Assembly (NCBI GenBank): GCA_003342895.1
Contig: PTFA01000276.1
Span: 358,449 to 422,448, forward strand
DNA from: Casuarius casuarius
Lineage: Eukaryota; Chordata; Aves; Casuariiformes; Casuariidae
Reading direction: 5' to 3'
Length of the DNA stretch: 64,000 nt
Below the pieces are notes generated by a model, which was given only the letters and a program-made list of their open reading frames with translations, had not been told where the DNA came from and did not search any database. Positions 62,201-64,000 of this stretch are shown piece after piece (the stretch's first letter is position 1; each line of letters opens with the position of its first letter). Made by a program: the position numbers and the translations under genes.

Positions 62201-64000
62201 TTCAGCTTCTGTGGTTCATGTGAAATGTATTCTGTTATATTGTGAAATATCTTAAGGTCTTTTCCTACAATCTGTCCTTCCTTTTCTTCTCATAATTAAT
62301 TCAAGAAATGTGTTTTATGCCAGCACTGATGTGAAGGGTAGAAAAACTTATTCTCACAATTATAGGGAACTAAAATTAAGGTTTACCATTAATATGAGTG
62401 GTCATTCACATTTATTGAAAAAAGAAAAGAAAGGATTTTTTGAAAATAAGCTTTTTTTCATTATTAAAGTCAAGATGAAAACATACACTTACATACACAT
62501 AAGTGTATGAACTGGCCAACAGTATAAATTCATTATATAAATATTAAGCATGTGTATTTCTTATCTCTGAGTCTTGTGGTTTTATACTAAAGGTTATATT
62601 CTCTCTATATAGGCACACAGAAGCAGAACAAATAACATATCTGGCATATGCTATAAATTAGCTTATTGGACATGAAAAATGACTTAAAATGTGAATAACA
62701 GACTGGTGACCAGATTACTCACTGAATATGAACATTTATTTGGCAATTCCTTGTAAAATAATGAGCAAGTCTGCAGTTTCATGAGACAGTATTAACTTAC
62801 CTATGGCTCTTTTTCCCTGTACCCTCAAGTCCTGGTCGCACATTTCTATCATTTACCCTGATCTCCTGATCGAGCCTTCATCAGAACCCCACTGACTTAT
62901 TTCACTATCCTGTAAGAAAATTAACTGAGCAAAAGAATAAATAGATAGTTGTCTGCCACCAAAAGTACGCTTATGGAAGGGGTCAACAAACACCCGAGTG
63001 ACAAGAAAGGGACTAGTGCCACCTAGCTAGATGTTGTAATAGAGGAAGGAGGAACAGATTACGAGGGAGCGGTAGTACAAGACCTCTTTTCAGTGACAGT
63101 AGACTATTAAATCAGATGAGCTGTTCATGCAGCCTTCATCTACATATATTGGCAGATCCCGAACAGTATATGTACTATTTCATGATGGTTTCCAGCTGTC
63201 AGATTATATTAAAGTATATTCAGTATCTTCTGATTTTTCTTAACTTCACCTTCCCATTAAATCTTTGTTATAGAGATGTTACTTAATTGTGAAAGAGAAA
63301 TGAGCAGCGTTGTGATGTCCTTTGTGACCTTTGGGTAATAAATTGTGATATATGTTGTGGAAAAAATATGAAATAGTATCCTTTCTGTAGAATTGGTGCT
63401 ATTGGAGTACCCACACTGGAAAAGAAGAGGAATACCAGACAAGCTATTTTTGTATTAACAAACTATGTAAGATCAGATGTTTAGTTTTCTCTCCCTGCTG
63501 AGTCTGCCAGTTCTGCAATGGTAGGATATAGTAATATTTGCTGGGGAAGACAGAAGAGGTTAGTTTGTCAATAGAAGGGGGTAGAGGGAGTATTATATTT
63601 CAGTCCTTTCAAATATTATTTCTTTATTACCATTAGAAATTGAGGGAAATTCTTTAAGAACTTGAGAGGCTTTACATTCTTTCATAGCATGTTACTGATT
63701 ACAAAGTCTGCTGCTTCAGTATGAATAAAAGAGTATGTCAGTGAAACTTCTGTGGTCAAAGATTTGCCACTTGTCTAGAGACACTTGAGCCCATTCTTGC
63801 AATAGCGAGGAGGACATCCTGATCCAGAACAGCAAGCTTCTTCCCGCTGTTTCCTTGGGACATTCTTTTACACGATGGATCTGTCATGCTAATTCAAATA
63901 CACCTTCATGTTTTCTCTTCTTCAGATAGGGTTTCTGTGACTTATATGGTATTGATTCTGCTCACTCTGAGTTCAGGTGCACTTGAAATGAACAAAAGAG
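20794..64000 (+). CDS. CWC27: CWC27 spliceosome-associated cyclophilin, 3' end beyond window
   Basis: CWC27 is a nuclear component of activated spliceosomes that pairs with CWC22. Human mutations cause retinal degeneration with skeletal anomalies. Ten exons are seen: 20794-20835, 21557-21653, 23294-23406, 24718-24861, 25471-25569, 25784-25887, 26894-26963, 29953-30032, 32666-32699 and 34756-34931. Together they give 959 bases (about 320 residues of roughly 470). Phases agree throughout. Residues 1-166 form the cyclophilin fold, with [14 protein letters not shown] (54-67, Arg56, Gln64) and [19 protein letters not shown] (109-127). Glu122 replaces the Trp of active cyclophilins, so prolyl isomerase activity is expected to be weak or absent, as known for the family. 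An acidic and Lys-rich linker follows, including [16 protein letters not shown] and the conserved ERIAKKLK. The C-terminal coiled-coil part is not in the window. Confidence 0.94.
20836..23293 (+). other. CWC27 introns 1 and 2 (interrupted by exon 2)
   Basis: Intron 1 (20836-21556) starts within the CpG island and becomes AT-rich. Intron 2 (21654-23293) ends in a long T/C tract. I see no nested gene or recognisable repeat in either. Confidence 0.8.
21557..21653 (+). CDS. CWC27: CWC27 coding exon 2
   Basis: Ninety-seven bases after a TTTTATAG acceptor, ending at GTAATG. It encodes [20 protein letters not shown] and the rest of the first cyclophilin strand-helix unit. It ends in phase 1. Confidence 0.96.
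23294..23406 (+). CDS. CWC27: CWC27 coding exon 3
   Basis: A 113-base exon preceded by a very long pyrimidine tract (about 23242-23291) and TAG. It encodes [20 protein letters not shown] and the [16 protein letters not shown] loop, which carry the Arg and Gln of the cyclophilin pocket. The donor is GTAGAT. Confidence 0.96.
23407..24717 (+). other. CWC27 intron 3
   Basis: GT-AG intron of 1.3 kb, AT-rich, with nothing further that I can identify. Confidence 0.8.
24718..24861 (+). CDS. CWC27: CWC27 coding exon 4
   Basis: A 144-base exon after TTGGCAG, encoding [20 protein letters not shown] through HTIFGK. It contains the FFFTLG strand and Glu122 at the position of the cyclophilin Trp. The donor AAG|GTCTGC is weak. 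The frame stays open past it for 24 codons to TAG at 24934-24936, so intron retention would truncate the protein. Confidence 0.95.
24862..25470 (+). other. CWC27 intron 4
   Basis: An intron of 609 bases opening with the weak donor GTCTGC and closing at TACCAG. It holds no other feature. Confidence 0.8.
25471..25569 (+). CDS. CWC27: CWC27 coding exon 5
   Basis: Ninety-nine bases after TCTGTACCAG, encoding [20 protein letters not shown] and ending [12 protein letters not shown] before a GTAGGT donor. It forms the last helix and strand of the cyclophilin fold. Confidence 0.95.
25784..25887 (+). CDS. CWC27: CWC27 coding exon 6
   Basis: A 104-base exon after TTTTCAATAG, encoding [19 protein letters not shown] and a Lys/Glu-rich run ending KSKGT. 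FNPFDDI(I/V)PR is a CWC27 hallmark just after the cyclophilin domain. The donor is GTAAAT, phase 2. Confidence 0.95.
25888..26893 (+). other. CWC27 intron 6
   Basis: A 1.0-kb AT-rich intron with no recognisable feature apart from a short A-run at about 26597-26611. The preceding intron 5 (25570-25783) is only 214 bases and empty. Confidence 0.8.
26894..26963 (+). CDS. CWC27: CWC27 coding exon 7
   Basis: A 70-base exon after TTTTAAAG, encoding [23 protein letters not shown] with a GTAATA donor. The acidic [14 protein letters not shown] segment is nearly identical to mammalian CWC27 as I recall it. Confidence 0.95.
26964..29952 (+). other. CWC27 intron 7
   Basis: A 3.0-kb intron. Its middle (about 28300-28985) is a GC-rich repetitive block listed separately. 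The rest is AT-rich and without recognisable content. It ends in a T-rich tract. Confidence 0.8.
28300..28985. repeat. GC-rich, purine-biased degenerate repeat block
   Basis: Inside an AT-rich intron this block is markedly GC-rich and reads as variations on CAGG/GAGCC/CCAGG motifs. Two related stretches start at about 28321 (CTGCTGAGGAGCCC) and about 28389 (GCCACTGAGGAGCCCC), each followed by a GG(C/T)TGG(G/A)TGGGA-like segment. This suggests a decayed tandem of roughly 70-80 bases. Later parts repeat AGAGCCAGG, GGGCCAGAGACAGG and GGGCTAGAGACAGG. I cannot name the family. It could be a decayed minisatellite or the internal part of an interspersed element. Confidence 0.5.
29953..30032 (+). CDS. 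CWC27: CWC27 coding exon 8
   Basis: An 80-base exon after a T-rich tract and AAACAG, encoding [26 protein letters not shown], then a GTTAAT donor in phase 2. It is strongly conserved with mammals. Confidence 0.94.
30033..32665 (+). other. CWC27 intron 8
   Basis: A 2.6-kb intron largely occupied by an antisense CR1-like LINE remnant, listed separately. The remainder is AT-rich. Confidence 0.8.
30120..31640 (-). mobile_element. Old CR1-like LINE remnant, antisense to CWC27
   Basis: Read on the plus strand, this shows the reverse complement of the reverse-transcriptase half of sauropsid CR1-type LINEs in the expected order. It starts with the 3'-end segment (GACAATGCTAGGTCAGACTG, 30140-30159), then the stretch with GAAGAAGTACCTCCC, then TCATACAGAAGTTGTTCTG, then the stretch TTTCACCTGCCATTTTGCTG (30976-30995). 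Next come AGACTCCTGTGGAGCACCAC (31138-31157) and TTCACTTTACAGAAGCCATG (31356-31375). These correspond to the element read 3' to 5', so it is on the minus strand. It is heavily mutated, with no open frame. The subfamily is not assigned. Confidence 0.65.
32666..32699 (+). CDS. CWC27: CWC27 coding exon 9 (34-base microexon)
   Basis: A tiny exon after TTTTTCTTCTTCTAG, encoding the end of a Ser codon plus [11 protein letters not shown], with a GTCAGT donor. The acceptor is strong and the phase fits both neighbours. The peptide sits in the variable acidic linker. Skipping it alone would shift the frame. Confidence 0.8.
32700..34755 (+). other. CWC27 intron 9
   Basis: A 2.1-kb intron. It contains a 22-base tandem duplication (33275-33327), T-runs at about 33696-33734, and an A-run just before exon 10. 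The segment at about 33800-34350 is somewhat GC-richer and open in places on the minus strand, but I recognise no protein in it. Confidence 0.75.
33275..33327. repeat. 22-base tandem repeat, 2.4 copies
   Basis: The unit CTACCATGCATAGGTACTGC plus AC occurs at 33275-33296 and 33297-33318 without a mismatch, followed by a partial copy (CTACCATGC) to 33327. Identical copies suggest a recent duplication or a polymorphic minisatellite. Confidence 0.93.
34756..34931 (+). CDS. CWC27: CWC27 coding exon 10, last one visible
   Basis: It encodes an acidic segment ([15 protein letters not shown]), then [16 protein letters not shown] and ...KKTTSR before a perfect GTAAGT donor, phase 2. The (M)RERIAKKLK motif secures the identity. 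The acceptor is uncertain. I chose AAG at 34753-34755, which has a modest pyrimidine stretch upstream. CAG at 34726-34728 would add nine in-frame residues, but an A-run precedes it. The next exon should begin by completing a Ser codon and is not found in the window. Confidence 0.85.
39491..39516. repeat. (AAAAC)n simple repeat
   Basis: Four to five AAAAC units followed by an A-run. It lies about 75 bases before the CR1 copy at 39.6 kb but has no demonstrable link to it. Confidence 0.9.
39590..40530 (+). mobile_element. CR1 LINE, sense, internally deleted
   Basis: The order of landmarks follows CR1 ORF2. TCAAGAGAACAGACTTTGTC (39629-39648) is followed by TTAGGAAAGCCAAAGCTCAG (39880-39899). Then comes GGACCAGATGGGATGCATCT (40123-40142), where the CR1 text encodes [15 protein letters not shown]. 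It continues with the GTCAGCATGGATTTAGCAAA stretch (40377-40396) and CATGCTTGACCAACCTGATT (40407-40426), the QHGF(T/S)[10 protein letters not shown] region of the reverse transcriptase. Just after the GAGAACAGTGGATGTCATGT segment (40459-40478) it appears to jump to a 3'-terminal piece (GGCTAGAACAGATGAT, 40491-40506), so most of the reverse transcriptase is deleted. Frameshifts and stops are present and it cannot be active. Confidence 0.8.
41500..42320 (-). mobile_element. Second old CR1-like LINE remnant, antisense
   Basis: Plus-strand text shows the antisense signature of an ancient CR1/L3-type LINE. GAGTCCTTTCTGTCTTTTTG is followed by CTAGTGCTGTATACAGAGAG (41638-41657). It then gives CAGGCTAGTTAACCTCTAAGTTATCAGC in two pieces near 42026-42053, and AGAACATTGGTGTAGTATTA (42075-42094). 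The last two match the well-known antisense text around the element's reverse transcriptase. It is degraded, with the middle poorly matched. The ends are approximate. Confidence 0.5.
51709..51722. repeat. Short (GT)n microsatellite
   Basis: Seven GT units in AT-rich intronic sequence of CWC27. Confidence 0.85.
52270..52480 (-). mobile_element. Possible further antisense CR1-like fragment
   Basis: The run around 52371-52430 (TGTGACCAAATCACCCTTGA, later GACTTAAGTAGATTGAACAT) resembles the antisense 3' portion of old CR1-type LINEs. The match is short and decayed, so this is tentative. Confidence 0.25.
54150..54900 (-). mobile_element. Unidentified LTR-like or other interspersed segment
   Basis: This part of intron 10 is clearly richer in GC than its flanks. 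On the minus strand it has a TATAAAA-like box (54814-54808), then a moderately GC-rich stretch, and an AATAAA at 54435-54430 about 375 bases later. This order recalls a promoter and polyadenylation signal within one long terminal repeat. Two adjacent open frames on the minus strand (54788-54435 and 54430-54155) encode nothing I recognise. I see no defined repeat ends or target duplications. It could equally be a non-LTR repeat or unique DNA. Confidence 0.25.
55986..56038. repeat. Mixed (TG)n(TATG)n(TA)n microsatellite
   Basis: An alternating pyrimidine-purine tract of about 53 bases, moving from TG to TATG to TA units. Such tracts are length-variable, and the TA part can form cruciform structures. 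Confidence 0.92.
57460..57740. other. Purine-rich strand-asymmetric tract
   Basis: Over about 280 bases the plus strand is strongly A/G-biased, with many GAAG/GGAGG/AGAA units. The complementary frames on the minus strand stay open for this reason only. I see no splice sites framing an exon. It may be a decayed low-complexity element. Confidence 0.5.
61733..61772. repeat. 20-base tandem duplication
   Basis: TTCATAAAGAGTTATGAAAG at 61733-61752 is followed directly by a copy differing by one base (TTCATAAAGAGTTATAAAAA-like) at 61753-61772. It is a local duplication in CWC27 intron 10. Confidence 0.85.

Larger units (their letters stand above)
34932..64000 (+). other. CWC27 intron 10, at least 29 kb, continuing past window
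   Basis: No sequence resembling the expected next exon (family text SEELRKEARQLKRELLAA) was found by eye on the plus strand. No other gene was recognised on either strand. The mammalian gene likewise has very long introns. The stretch contains the CR1 copies, the LTR-like segment, microsatellites and short duplications listed separately. A very short exon could still have escaped visual reading. Confidence 0.65.

Overview
The window is vertebrate nuclear DNA, most likely from a bird. It is AT-rich, has split genes with GT-AG introns, two CpG islands and remnants of CR1-type LINEs, the dominant retroposons of birds and other sauropsids. I recognise two genes, SREK1IP1 and CWC27, arranged head to head. 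In mammals these lie side by side on human 5q12, a block that corresponds to the chicken Z chromosome, so Z linkage is a reasonable inference if this is a bird. It is not shown by the sequence.

Layout: 1-12.5 kb is mostly gene-poor, with one unassigned CpG island at about 1.1-1.75 kb. SREK1IP1 runs on the minus strand from its start codon at 20385 to its stop at 12936 in five coding exons, giving a 156-residue CCHC zinc-knuckle protein with a Lys/Ser-rich tail. A second CpG island (about 20.2-20.96 kb) separates its start codon from that of CWC27 by about 0.4 kb and must serve as a divergent promoter. CWC27 runs on the plus strand from 20794. Ten coding exons can be placed up to 34931, encoding the complete cyclophilin-like domain and about 320 residues of a protein of roughly 470. 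From 34932 to the window end I see only intron, at least 29 kb. The C-terminal exons must lie beyond the window.

Both proteins belong to the pre-mRNA splicing machinery. CWC27 is a spliceosomal cyclophilin that carries Glu where active cyclophilins have the catalytic-pocket Trp. SREK1IP1 binds the SR-related splicing regulator SREK1. The shared promoter therefore suggests co-expression of two splicing factors.

The non-coding remainder holds one internally deleted sense CR1 copy (about 39.6-40.5 kb), two older antisense CR1-like copies (about 30.1-31.6 and 41.5-42.3 kb), a GC-rich degenerate repeat block in CWC27 intron 7 (28.3-29.0 kb), a possible LTR-like segment (54.1-54.9 kb), several microsatellites and two short tandem duplications. 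I found no convincing new multi-gene system. The more useful second-look items are the unassigned CpG island with two overlapping divergent start codons, the weak donor after CWC27 exon 4, and the uncertain acceptor of CWC27 exon 10.
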